Assembly (NCBI GenBank): GCA_005786915.1
Contig: SYCM01000130.1
Span: forward strand, 1 to 16,695
Length of the DNA stretch: 16,695 bases
Source of the DNA: Bacteroidota bacterium
GTDB lineage: Bacteria; Bacteroidota; Bacteroidia; Flavobacteriales; Schleiferiaceae
Reading direction: 5' to 3'
A program made the position numbers and the translations under genes. Shown here in pieces: positions 1 through 7,454 of the stretch. The notes under the pieces are model-generated. The model was not told the DNA's origin and did no database searches. It saw nothing but the letters and a program-made list of their open reading frames with translations. Each line of letters starts with the position of its first letter. Position 1 is the first letter of the stretch.

Positions 1-1
1 G

Positions 2-532
2 CCCGTCATGTGCCAGCACTGCAACCACGCTCCGTGCGAAACGGTGTGCCCGGTAGGTGCCACGGTGCACTCGCGCGAAGGCCTGAACCACATGGCCTAT
101 AATCGTTGCATCGGAACGCGCTACTGCGCCAACAACTGCCCTTACAAGGTTCGCCGCTTCAACTGGTTCAACTACATGGCGAACGAGCAGTTTGCTGACG
201 TGAACCCGTCGCAAGACGACTATGGACGTATGGTGTTGAACCCCGACGTGACCGTGCGTTCGCGCGGCGTCATGGAAAAGTGCACAATGTGCATCCAGCG
301 CGTGCAGTACGCCAAACTCGAGGCCAAGAAGGCCGGCCAACCGCTGGCCGACGGAAGCTTCACGGTGGCCTGTGCCGAGGCTTGCGGAACTGGAGCCATC
401 ACGTTTGGTGACGTCAACAACGCGAAGAGCGCCGTGCGCGCCGCCAAAGCGGACGCCCGCGCCTACCACCTCCTCGAAGAAGTTGGCACGCAGCCTTCCG
501 TATTCTACCTGACAAAAGTTCGCAACGCCTAA
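2..532 (+). CDS. actB: ActB, iron-sulfur subunit of alternative complex III (C-terminal part, 5' truncated)
   Basis: This is the C-terminal 176 residues of the iron-sulfur subunit of alternative complex III, a membrane menaquinol:cytochrome c/oxidase oxidoreductase. The frame is open to the left edge, so the true start and the molybdopterin-oxidoreductase-like N-terminal part lie outside the window. Visible cluster motifs are CQHCNHAPCETVCP (C-x2-C-x4-C-x3-CP, from position 11), then CIGTRYCANNCP, where a Thr stands where a fourth Cys would be expected, then CTMC paired with the later CAEAC. The missing Cys fits the [3Fe-4S] cluster known for this family alongside [4Fe-4S] clusters. The stop is 6 bases before actC, so the two are co-transcribed. 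Identity is very secure because actC, actD, actE and actF follow in order. The exact role of each cluster is known from the family and is not visible here. Confidence 0.95.
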   Translation, partial: PVMCQHCNHAPCETVCPVGATVHSREGLNHMAYNRCIGTRYCANNCPYKVRRFNWFNYMANEQFADVNPSQDDYGRMVLNPDVTVRSRGVMEKCTMCIQRVQYAKLEAKKAGQPLADGSFTVACAEACGTGAITFGDVNNAKSAVRAAKADARAYHLLEEVGTQPSVFYLTKVRNA

Positions 533-538
533 TCAGTT

Positions 539-1930
539 ATGCACTACGAATCACCTGTACGTCAGCCGCTTATCCTAGGTGATAAGAGCTACAACCAGAT
601 CACTGAAGACGTTGTACGTCCGATTGAAAACGCCGCCCCCCGTTCCTGGTGGATGGTGTTCAGCATTGCGCTGGTCATGTTCCTTTGGGGCGTGGGCTGC
701 CTTGCCTACACCGTAGGAACGGGCATCGGCGTGTGGGGCTTGAACAAGACCGTAGGCTGGGCCTGGGATATCACCAACTTCGTATGGTGGGTCGGTATTG
801 GCCACGCCGGAACGCTGATCTCTGCGGTACTTCTGCTGTTCCGCCAGCGCTGGCGCATGGCCATCAACCGGTCGGCGGAAGCCATGACGATCTTCTCGGT
901 CATTCAGGCGGGACTCTTTCCGGTGTTCCACATGGGCCGCGTGTGGATGGCCTACTGGGTTCTCCCGATTCCGAACCAGTTCGGCTCGCTGTGGGTGAAC
1001 TTTAACTCGCCGCTGCTGTGGGACGTGTTCGCCATCTCGACCTACCTCTCGGTATCGGTTGTGTTCTGGTACGTCGGACTCATTCCGGATTTCGCCATGG
1101 TGCGCGACCGCGCCGTGAACCCCGTACAAAAGCACATCTACAAGGTGCTTTCGTTTGGCTGGGGCGGAAAAGCCAAGGCATGGCAGCGATTTGAGGAAGT
1201 TTCGCTGGTGCTCGCCGGTTTGGCGACTCCGCTGGTTCTTTCGGTACACACCATCGTATCCATGGACTTTGCCACGTCGGTGATTCCGGGATGGCACACC
1301 ACCATCTTCCCTCCGTACTTCGTTGCGGGCGCCATCTTCTCGGGATTTGCCATGGTGCAAACCCTGCTGCTCATCGTGCGCAAAGTGTTCAAGATGGAAG
1401 ACTACATCACGGTGCAGCACATCGAAATGATGAACATCATCATCATGGTGACGGGTTCGATCGTGGGTGTGGCCTACATCACCGAGCTCTTCATCGCGTG
1501 GTACAGTGGAGTCGAGTATGAGCAGTATGCCTTCTTGAACCGCGCAACCGGTCCCTATTGGTGGGCCTATTGGTCAATGATGACCTGCAACGTGTTCAGC
1601 CCGCAGTTCATGTGGTTCAAAAAGCTGCGCACCAACTTGGTGTTCACGTTTGTCATCTCGATCGTCGTGAACATCGGTATGTGGTTCGAGCGCTTCGTCA
1701 TCATCGTGACCTCGCTGCACCGCGACTACTTGCCCTCGAGCTGGTCGATGTTCTCCCCGTCGTTTGTCGACGTGGGCATCTTCGTGGGCACCATCGGATT
1801 CTTCTTTGTCCTGTTCTTGCTGTACGCCCGCACCTTCCCGGTAATCGCTCAGGCGGAACTCAAGACCATTTTGAAAACTTCGGGCGAAGCCCAGAAAAAA
1901 CACCACAGCGACCATGGCGCACACCACTGA
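539..1930 (+). CDS. actC: ActC, NrfD/PsrC-type quinol-oxidising membrane subunit of alternative complex III
   Basis: This 463-residue integral membrane protein belongs to the NrfD/PsrC family and, in alternative complex III, is the main candidate for the menaquinol-oxidation site in the cytoplasmic membrane. About ten hydrophobic segments can be seen (roughly residues 38-60, 81-101, 116-140, 158-182, 222-242, 258-283, 296-320, 338-360, 366-392 and 411-431). Family-typical stretches are WWVGIGHAGTLISA (83-96), the region around GWHTTIFPPYFVAG (251-264) and NIGMWFERFVIIVTSLHRD (378-396). The extreme C-terminus is His-rich (KKHHSDHGAHH), which is not part of the conserved core. The ATG at 539 lies 6 bases after the actB stop, with no clear Shine-Dalgarno. 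The 3' end overlaps actD by 17 bases in another frame. Length and hydropathy fit ActC well. Confidence 0.95.
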   Translation: MHYESPVRQPLILGDKSYNQITEDVVRPIENAAPRSWWMVFSIALVMFLWGVGCLAYTVGTGIGVWGLNKTVGWAWDITNFVWWVGIGHAGTLISAVLLLFRQRWRMAINRSAEAMTIFSVIQAGLFPVFHMGRVWMAYWVLPIPNQFGSLWVNFNSPLLWDVFAISTYLSVSVVFWYVGLIPDFAMVRDRAVNPVQKHIYKVLSFGWGGKAKAWQRFEEVSLVLAGLATPLVLSVHTIVSMDFATSVIPGWHTTIFPPYFVAGAIFSGFAMVQTLLLIVRKVFKMEDYITVQHIEMMNIIIMVTGSIVGVAYITELFIAWYSGVEYEQYAFLNRATGPYWWAYWSMMTCNVFSPQFMWFKKLRTNLVFTFVISIVVNIGMWFERFVIIVTSLHRDYLPSSWSMFSPSFVDVGIFVGTIGFFFVLFLLYARTFPVIAQAELKTILKTSGEAQKKHHSDHGAHH

Positions 1931-2435
1931 ACCTACCCCGGTAGTTCGCGCGTTGTACCACGACGACGACGTGCTCATCTCGGCCGTTAAGGAAATCCGC
2001 GCGGCCGGATACCAAATCTCGGAAGTCTACACGCCCTTCCCGGTACACGGACTCGACAAGGCCATGGGCCTCAAGGAGACGCGCATCGCCATGGCGGCGT
2101 TCATGTACGGCCTGCTCGGCTTGACCGTGGCGGTAACCCTGACGTGGTACATGATGATCAACGACTGGCCGCAAAACATCGGTGGAAAACCCAACTACAA
2201 CTGGGGAATGAACATGCCGGCCTTTGTGCCCATCTTGTTTGAGCTGACCGTGTTTTTTGCGGCCCACCTGATGGTCTGGACCTACCTCGTAATCAACGGA
2301 TTGTACCCTGGCGCCGACGCCCAAAACCCCGATCCCCGCACGACCGACGACTACTTCATGGTCGAACTTCCGGCGGCTGACGGTTTGGTCGACGTGCTCA
2401 AGAAGTCGGGTGCTGTAGAAATTGCTGAAGCCTAA
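1914..2435 (+). CDS. actD: ActD, DUF3341-type membrane subunit of alternative complex III
   Basis: This 173-residue protein matches the ActD (DUF3341) subunit. It has a soluble N-terminal part carrying the family signature YTPFPVHGLDKAMG (39-52), two transmembrane helices (about 58-82 and 102-125), and a soluble C-terminal tail ending in a short alpha/beta-like segment (VELPAADGLVDVLKKSGA). The family role is structural, packing beside ActC, and no cofactor ligands are expected or seen. The ATG at 1914 starts inside the actC 3' end (17-base overlap). This start is preferred because it gives the usual full N-terminus, and the next Met (residue 51, within the signature) is far too late. actE follows after 5 bases, so the three are likely translated together. 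Confidence 0.94.
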   Translation: MAHTTEPTPVVRALYHDDDVLISAVKEIRAAGYQISEVYTPFPVHGLDKAMGLKETRIAMAAFMYGLLGLTVAVTLTWYMMINDWPQNIGGKPNYNWGMNMPAFVPILFELTVFFAAHLMVWTYLVINGLYPGADAQNPDPRTTDDYFMVELPAADGLVDVLKKSGAVEIAEA

Positions 2436-2440
2436 GCGAT

Positions 2441-3028
2441 ATGCGTATTAAAACCATTCTTTGGGTTGCCGGAAGCGCCGTTGCGCTGTCTGCCTGCAAC
2501 TGGGACAAGACCACGCCGGGTTACACGTACATGGACGACATGTACCGCTCACCGGCCCACCAAACCTACGAGCCCGGCACCGCCAAGGAGCCGGCCGAGG
2601 GAAGCGTTCCTCGCGGATACGTGCCCTACACGATTCCCAACACGAACGAAGGCTACGCCGCTTCGATGGCAAACACCGAGGTTCCTGCGATGTACGAAAC
2701 CTTGGACGCCGAGTCGGGTAAGCAGCTCTACACCCAGTTTTGTTCGCACTGCCACGGCGAAAAGGGCGACGGCAACGGAATCCTGATGCAGCGCGAGAAG
2801 ATCTTGGGTATTCCCGGGTACGGTGCAGACAAGCTTCCGGACATCACGCCCGGAAGCATTTACCACGTGATTATGTACGGCAAGAACAACATGGGCAGCC
2901 ATGCTTCGCAGCTGAACTACGACGAGCGCTGGAAGATCATCAAGTACGTGTGGAAGCTCCGCATGGATCAAGTTCCGGGTGCTGTGCCCGCTGCCGCTGA
3001 TACGGCTGCTGCCCAACCTGCCGCCTAA
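2441..3028 (+). CDS. actE: ActE, mono-heme cytochrome c lipoprotein of alternative complex III
   Basis: This 195-residue cytochrome c is anchored as a lipoprotein. It has a short hydrophobic signal followed by the lipobox LSAC with the lipidated Cys at residue 19. A single heme-binding CSHCH motif sits at 101-105, followed by GEKGDGNG. The likely distal axial ligand is Met151 in GKNNMGSH. Residues about 20-85 form the extra N-terminal extension typical of ActE, and an Ala/Pro-rich tail ends the protein (AAADTAAAQPAA). In the family ActE carries electrons from the complex towards the terminal oxidase on the outer face of the cytoplasmic membrane. Its place between actD (5-base gap) and actF (19-base gap) fixes the identity. 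The ATG at 2441 is chosen because the signal peptide begins directly there. Confidence 0.95.
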   Translation: MRIKTILWVAGSAVALSACNWDKTTPGYTYMDDMYRSPAHQTYEPGTAKEPAEGSVPRGYVPYTIPNTNEGYAASMANTEVPAMYETLDAESGKQLYTQFCSHCHGEKGDGNGILMQREKILGIPGYGADKLPDITPGSIYHVIMYGKNNMGSHASQLNYDERWKIIKYVWKLRMDQVPGAVPAAADTAAAQPAA

Positions 3029-3047
3029 CCTAACTGCCCTAGAAGAC

Positions 3048-4517
3048 ATGTTTGTATTCACCTCCAAAATGAAATTGCTCGCCGGGTCCTTGACCTTGGT
3101 GGGATTGGTTTTCTTGCTGATCGGATTTAATACGGATTATTCCTCGCATTCGGCAGAGGGTCACGGTGATGCCGTGGCACATGCTGAAGACCACGGTGCA
3201 GCGGCGCACGGCGAAGCGGCTTCTGGTGCAGCGCCTACTGAAGAAGCGCATGCTGAAGAGGCCCACGCTGAAGAAGCGGTGGTCATGGATGCCGTAGACG
3301 AGGAAGCTGAAGCGCACGAGTCGATGGAACATGCTGATGCAGATCATGCGGCAGTGACGCACGAGGCTGACGCCCACGCGGCTGACGCTCACGAGGGTCA
3401 CGGTGCAACCCACGACCTGAGCGCCAACCGTCCTTGGGCGGCCTTCCTGGTCAACAGCATCTTCTTCTTAGGCATCGGTATCGGTACACTCTTTTTCTTG
3501 GCGATCCAGTATGCGGCGCAAGTGGGCTGGTCCGCGGGCCTGATTCGCGTGTTTGAAGCCGTAGCCATGTTTGTGAGTATTCCGCTTTTGGGCATCCTCT
3601 TCTTGGCGGTAACGGGCGGAATGCACATGCACCACCTTTGGCATTGGATGGCCGAAGGCATCATGGATCCCGCCAGCGCCAACTATGACCCCATCATTGC
3701 GGGTAAGGAGGCCTACCTGAACGTACCCTTCTTCACCGTCCGCACGCTGGCCTACCTCGTGATTTGGGCGGGTACCGCCTACCTGCTGCGCCGAAACAGC
3801 CTGCGCGAAGACGCGATGCCCAAGGGCCAGAATATGTTCTTTACTCAGCGCAAATTGGCTGCCACCTTCATCGTCCTGTACGCGGTGACGTCCTCGACGA
3901 GCGCCTGGGACTGGGTGATGTCCATCGATACCCACTGGTTCTCAACCCTCTTTGGATGGTACACGTTTGCGGGCATGTTTGTGACCGCCATGACCGTTCT
4001 CAACTTGCTCGTGATGTACCTGCGGTTGAACAACCACCTTCCGTGGATCAACGCCAACCACCAGCACGACCTGGGCAAATTCATGTTCGCCTTCAGCGTA
4101 TTCTGGACCTACCTGTGGTTCAGCCAGTACATGTTGATTTGGTACTCGAACATCCCTGAAGAGGTTACGTACTACCTTCCGCGCTTTAAGGGCGAATACA
4201 AGCCCTTGTTTGTGATGATGGTGGCGATGAACTTCATCTTCCCAATCTTGGTCCTCATGTCGCGCGACGCCAAACGCATCTTTGGGTTCATCGGTCTTGC
4301 TGCAGTCTTCGTTTTGGCCGGACACTGGATGGACCACTACATCATGATCATGCCGGGTGCGGTGGGCTATGACTACGGGTTTGGTTTTGCGGAACTTGGC
4401 GGAATCTTGTTCTATGCGGGCCTGTTCTTGTGGGTAACCCTGAGCCAGTTGGCCAAGGCTCCGCTCAAGCTTCAAAACCATCCGATGCTCACCGAAAGCG
4501 AGCACTTCCACCAATAA
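3048..4517 (+). CDS. actF: ActF, second NrfD-like membrane subunit of alternative complex III with long His/Ala/Glu-rich insert
   Basis: This 489-residue membrane subunit is the second NrfD-like protein of the complex. The open frame extends upstream to an ATG at 2979, but that lies inside actE and encodes an unlikely leader. The ATG at 3048, 19 bases after the actE stop, gives the usual start with a first helix at about 8-27. Residues 34-122 are a soluble low-complexity stretch with 15 His and many Ala, Glu and Asp, including EEAHAEEAHAEEA (65-77). The helical core follows from about 128, with recognisable blocks GGMHMHHLWHW (190-200), SIDTHWFSTLFGWY (292-305), WTYLWFSQYMLIWYSNIPEE (353-372) and GHWMDHYIMIMP (425-436). 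It ends ESEHFHQ. His-rich inserts are, from memory, common in Bacteroidota ActF. Their role is unknown, and metal binding is only an inference. coxB follows after 25 bases. Confidence 0.94.
   Translation: MFVFTSKMKLLAGSLTLVGLVFLLIGFNTDYSSHSAEGHGDAVAHAEDHGAAAHGEAASGAAPTEEAHAEEAHAEEAVVMDAVDEEAEAHESMEHADADHAAVTHEADAHAADAHEGHGATHDLSANRPWAAFLVNSIFFLGIGIGTLFFLAIQYAAQVGWSAGLIRVFEAVAMFVSIPLLGILFLAVTGGMHMHHLWHWMAEGIMDPASANYDPIIAGKEAYLNVPFFTVRTLAYLVIWAGTAYLLRRNSLREDAMPKGQNMFFTQRKLAATFIVLYAVTSSTSAWDWVMSIDTHWFSTLFGWYTFAGMFVTAMTVLNLLVMYLRLNNHLPWINANHQHDLGKFMFAFSVFWTYLWFSQYMLIWYSNIPEEVTYYLPRFKGEYKPLFVMMVAMNFIFPILVLMSRDAKRIFGFIGLAAVFVLAGHWMDHYIMIMPGAVGYDYGFGFAELGGILFYAGLFLWVTLSQLAKAPLKLQNHPMLTESEHFHQ
3240..3278 (+). 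repeat. In-frame 15-base tandem repeat inside actF (EEAHA units)
   Basis: Two full copies plus a 9-base partial of the unit GAA GAR GCN CAY GCT encode EEAHA-EEAHA-EEA. Copies differ mainly at third codon positions. The repeat is part of the longer His/Ala/Glu-rich insert of ActF. Confidence 0.75.
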
Positions 4518-4542
4518 TCCGTCGCCTTAATTCGAATCGTCT

Positions 4543-5568
4543 ATGTCTGGAATTATGACTCTTATTGTCCTTGTGCTTGCGGTGCTTACGGCCCTGCAGC
4601 TCATCCGAATTTTCGAATTGTCTTCGAAGGCGCGCCAAACAGCCGAATACGAAGTAACCGACCGCGACAACAACAACCAAGGATGGTTGATGCTGCTGTT
4701 CGGCATTGGTCTCATCGTGTCGTTATTCTGGATGCTGTACGAATGGTCGCCGATCATGTTGCCCAAACCTGCCTCGGCACACGGAACCGAGTACGACGAC
4801 CTGATGACGATCTCCATGATTGTCATCATAACCATGTTCGTGCTCGTGCAGCCGATTCTGTTCTACTTCGCGTGGAAGTACCGCGGGTCAAAGGACCGCA
4901 AAGCCACCTACTACGAGCACAACAACCGCCTGGAGTTCATCTGGACGATCGTTCCGGCCGTGGTGCTCGCTGTGCTTATCATTTACGGTATGACCACGTG
5001 GTCTAACGTGATGAACCCCAAGAACGAGCAGGAGCCGTTGGTTATTGAGCTGTACGCGCAGCAGTTCAAGTGGACGGCGCGCTACGCCGGCCAAGACAAT
5101 CAGCTGGGCTACGCCAACGTCCGCCTCATCAAGGACGCCAACGTGATTGGCGTTGACACGCTCGACACCAAAGGCAGCGACGACAAGATCACGACCGAAA
5201 TCCACCTTCCTGTTGGACGTCCGGTGCTCTTCAAGTTTCGTTCGCAGGACGTGATTCACTCGGCGTACTTCCCGCACTTCCGGGCCCAGATGAACTGCGT
5301 GCCGGGCATGACCACCCTATTCCAGTTTACGCCCACGGTAACGACGGCCGAGATGCGCCAGGATGCCGAGGTGCAAGCGAAGGTGGCCCGCATCAACCAA
5401 ATTCGCACCGAAAAGGGCTTGGAGGCGTATGCCTACGATTACTTGCTGTTGTGCAACAAGATCTGCGGATCGGCGCACTACAACATGCAGATGAATATTG
5501 TTGTTGAGTCTGAAGAAGAGTACGCCAAATGGCTTGCTGAACAAAAGACCGTAGCAGAAACGTTGTAA
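4543..5568 (+). CDS. coxB: Cytochrome c oxidase subunit II with CuA site
   Basis: This is subunit II of an aa3-type cytochrome c oxidase, which receives electrons at its binuclear CuA centre and hands them to subunit I. The 341-residue protein starts with an extra hydrophobic helix (about 4-24), then helices at about 48-66, 88-110 and 133-152, and a periplasmic cupredoxin domain. The aromatic region QQFKWTARYAG (173-183) precedes the CuA ligands His239 (DVIHS), Cys304, Cys308, His312 and Met315 in CNKICGSAHYNM. The residue between the cysteines that is Glu in many oxidases is Lys306 here. That ligand acts through its backbone carbonyl, so CuA can still form. No cytochrome c domain is fused to the C-terminus, so this is not a caa3 subunit. 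Direct linkage to actF suggests electron delivery from alternative complex III. Confidence 0.96.
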   Translation: MSGIMTLIVLVLAVLTALQLIRIFELSSKARQTAEYEVTDRDNNNQGWLMLLFGIGLIVSLFWMLYEWSPIMLPKPASAHGTEYDDLMTISMIVIITMFVLVQPILFYFAWKYRGSKDRKATYYEHNNRLEFIWTIVPAVVLAVLIIYGMTTWSNVMNPKNEQEPLVIELYAQQFKWTARYAGQDNQLGYANVRLIKDANVIGVDTLDTKGSDDKITTEIHLPVGRPVLFKFRSQDVIHSAYFPHFRAQMNCVPGMTTLFQFTPTVTTAEMRQDAEVQAKVARINQIRTEKGLEAYAYDYLLLCNKICGSAHYNMQMNIVVESEEEYAKWLAEQKTVAETL

Positions 5569-5576
5569 TACTAGTT

Positions 5577-5581
5577 AAGGA
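5577..5581 (+). promoter_or_regulatory. Shine-Dalgarno-like AAGGA before coxA
   Basis: AAGGA stands 9 bases upstream of the coxA ATG, followed by an A/T-only spacer (ATTTTTTATT follows the AAGG). Other starts in this window lack such a motif, as is usual in Bacteroidota. It may mark a strongly translated gene, but chance cannot be excluded. Confidence 0.4.
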
Positions 5582-5590
5582 TTTTTTATT

Positions 5591-7393
5591 ATGGCTGACC
5601 ACGCACACGACCACGCGCACGATCACGCTCACGACGACCACCACGATCACGAGCACCATGTAGACAACTTCTGGACGAAGTACGTCTTCTCAATCGATCA
5701 CAAAATGATCGCCAAACAGTTTTTGATCACCGGTATGTTTATGGGCATCATTGGGGTGTTTATGTCCATGCTTTTTCGATTGCAATTGGCTTGGCCGGGC
5801 GAGAGCTTCCCCATCCTCGAGACCTTCTTGGGCAAATGGGCCCCTGACGGGGTCATGGACCCGAACATGTACCTCGCGTTGGTGACGATTCACGGAACCA
5901 TCATGGTGTTCTTTGTACTGACGGCCGGCTTGAGCGGAACCTTTTCGAACCTGCTGATTCCATTGCAAGTCGGCGCGCGCGACATGGCGTCAGGCTTCCT
6001 GAACATGATTTCGTACTGGTTTTTTGCCGCCTCGTCGGTGGTCATGGTGGTGTCGCTGTTTGTGGAAACCGGACCCGCTTCAGGCGGATGGACCGTGTAC
6101 CCGCCGCTCAGCGCCCTGCCGCAAGCGATGCCTGGCTCTGGCGCGGGGATGACCCTTTGGCTGGTTTCGATGACGCTGTTTATCGCCGGCTCCCTGATCG
6201 GTTCGCTGAACTATATCGTTACGGTAATTAACCTGCGCACTAAAGGCATGTCCATGACGCGCCTTCCACTGACGATTTGGGCCTTCCTGGTGACGGCCAT
6301 CCTCGGGGTGCTTTCGTTCCCGGTTCTTTTGAGCGCGGCGTTGCTGCTCGTGTTCGACCGCTCCATGGGCACGTCGTTTTACCTGAGCGACATTATGGTG
6401 GCGGGCGAAATGCTCACCAACCAAGGTGGTAGTCCGATCCTTTTTGAGCACCTCTTCTGGTTCCTCGGCCACCCTGAGGTGTACATCATCCTTCTGCCGG
6501 CACTCGGCATTACGTCAGAGGTGATTGCTACGAATTCGCGCAAGCCCATCTTCGGCTACCGTGCGATGGTGGGTTCCATTCTGGCGATTGCCTTCTTGTC
6601 GTTCATCGTGTGGGGTCACCACATGTTTGTGACGGGAATGAATCCGTTCTTGGGCTCGGTGTTTACGTTCACGACGCTGTTGATTGCCATTCCTTCGGCG
6701 GTTAAGGCATTCAACTACATCACCACGCTGTGGAAGGGTAACATTCGCTTCACTCCGGCAATGCTGTTCTCCATCGGACTCGTGAGTACGTTTGTGGCCG
6801 GCGGATTGACGGGCATCATTTTGGGTGACTCCGCATTGGACATCAACGTGCACGACACCTACTTTGTGGTGGCGCACTTCCACATCGTGATGGGCCTGTC
6901 GGCCATCTTCGGCATGTTCGCCGGGGTGTACCACTGGTTCCCCAAGATGTACGGCCGCATGATGAATAAGTCGATGGGCTACCTGCACTTCTGGCTTACG
7001 TTCGTGAGCGCCTACGGGGTGTTCTTCCCGATGCACTTCACCGGCCTCGCGGGCTTGCCCCGTCGCTACTACAGCAACGCGGAATTCCCCATCTTCGACG
7101 AACTGCAGGACATCAACGTGATCATCACCATGTTCGCAATCGGAGGCGGAATCGCGCAGTTGATTTTCATCTTCAACTTCTTCTACTCGATGTGGCGCGG
7201 CCCGAAGGCTCCGCAAAACCCGTGGAAATCGAATACCCTCGAGTGGACTGCGCCGGTTGAGCATATTCACGGCAACTGGCCGGGAGCGATCCCCGAAGTG
7301 CACCGCTGGGCCTACGACTACAGCAAGCCCGGTCATGAAGAGGACTTTGTTCCGCAGACCACGCCGCTGAAGGACGGGGAGCACGCGCACTAA
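5591..7393 (+). CDS. coxA: Cytochrome c oxidase subunit I (aa3-type, A1-like), His-rich N-terminus
   Basis: This is the catalytic subunit that reduces O2 to water and pumps protons. The 600-residue, 12-helix protein shows all expected ligands: His101 and His431 for the low-spin heme, His429 for the high-spin heme, and His294, His343 and His344 for CuB, with Tyr298 in GHPEVYI as the cross-linked tyrosine. Glu296 in the same motif ends the D-channel, which has Asn120, Asp131 and Asn138. Lys372 (IPSAVKAF) marks the K-channel. Together these point to the A1 group. HFTGLAGLPRRYY (482-494) is the usual C-terminal signature. Residues 1-23 hold 11 His and 7 acidic residues, probably on the cytoplasmic side. 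The start 22 bases after coxB is preceded by AAGGA. Subunits III and IV do not follow, because a terminator hairpin closes the operon. Confidence 0.97.
   Translation: MADHAHDHAHDHAHDDHHDHEHHVDNFWTKYVFSIDHKMIAKQFLITGMFMGIIGVFMSMLFRLQLAWPGESFPILETFLGKWAPDGVMDPNMYLALVTIHGTIMVFFVLTAGLSGTFSNLLIPLQVGARDMASGFLNMISYWFFAASSVVMVVSLFVETGPASGGWTVYPPLSALPQAMPGSGAGMTLWLVSMTLFIAGSLIGSLNYIVTVINLRTKGMSMTRLPLTIWAFLVTAILGVLSFPVLLSAALLLVFDRSMGTSFYLSDIMVAGEMLTNQGGSPILFEHLFWFLGHPEVYIILLPALGITSEVIATNSRKPIFGYRAMVGSILAIAFLSFIVWGHHMFVTGMNPFLGSVFTFTTLLIAIPSAVKAFNYITTLWKGNIRFTPAMLFSIGLVSTFVAGGLTGIILGDSALDINVHDTYFVVAHFHIVMGLSAIFGMFAGVYHWFPKMYGRMMNKSMGYLHFWLTFVSAYGVFFPMHFTGLAGLPRRYYSNAEFPIFDELQDINVIITMFAIGGGIAQLIFIFNFFYSMWRGPKAPQNPWKSNTLEWTAPVEHIHGNWPGAIPEVHRWAYDYSKPGHEEDFVPQTTPLKDGEHAH
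5597..5632 (+). repeat. Three 12-base in-frame repeats encoding DHAH at the coxA 5' end
   Basis: Three consecutive units GAY CAC GCN CAC encode DHAH-DHAH-DHAH and then decay into DDHHDHEHH. Differences between units are synonymous (GAC/GAT, GCA/GCG/GCT). This suggests an old repeat kept for its protein sequence and not a recent slippage product. Confidence 0.8.
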
Positions 7394-7410
7394 GCGTTTA
7401 TAAGTTCGTC

Positions 7411-7443
7411 AAACGGCCGCCCGGAATCCCCGAGCGGCCGTTT
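7411..7443 (+). terminator. Hairpin after coxA, probable terminator of the act-cox operon
   Basis: A perfect 10-bp inverted repeat, AAACGGCCGC (7411-7420) and GCGGCCGTTT (7434-7443), lies 18 bases after the coxA stop. Inside the 13-base loop, CGG/CCG can pair further. The stem is followed by TTTACATTTG, a weak T-run, and by A's on the other side. No gene converges on it from the minus strand. The right arm touches the -7-like box of ruvB. Confidence 0.75.
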
Positions 7444-7450
7444 ACATTTG
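7443..7450 (+). promoter_or_regulatory. Bacteroidetes-type -7 box (TACATTTG) for ruvB
   Basis: TACATTTG matches the Bacteroidetes -7 consensus TAnnTTTG exactly and ends 4 bases before the ruvB ATG, so transcription would start at or near the start codon. No TTG-type -33 box is seen at the usual 17-23 base spacing, because that place is taken by the terminator stem. The call is therefore tentative. Confidence 0.45.
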
Positions 7451-7454
7451 TGCC

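Noticed and set aside
575..1420. Long open frame on the minus strand opposite actC
   Set aside because: It is the antisense frame of a GC-rich gene. Its product is Arg/His-rich with no recognisable domain, while actC on the other strand is certain. The same applies to the antisense frames opposite coxA (6515-7390), actF and coxB.
2979..3047. Upstream start for ActF at 2979
   Set aside because: It lies inside actE and adds 23 residues unlike ActF. The ATG at 3048 gives the normal N-terminal helix.
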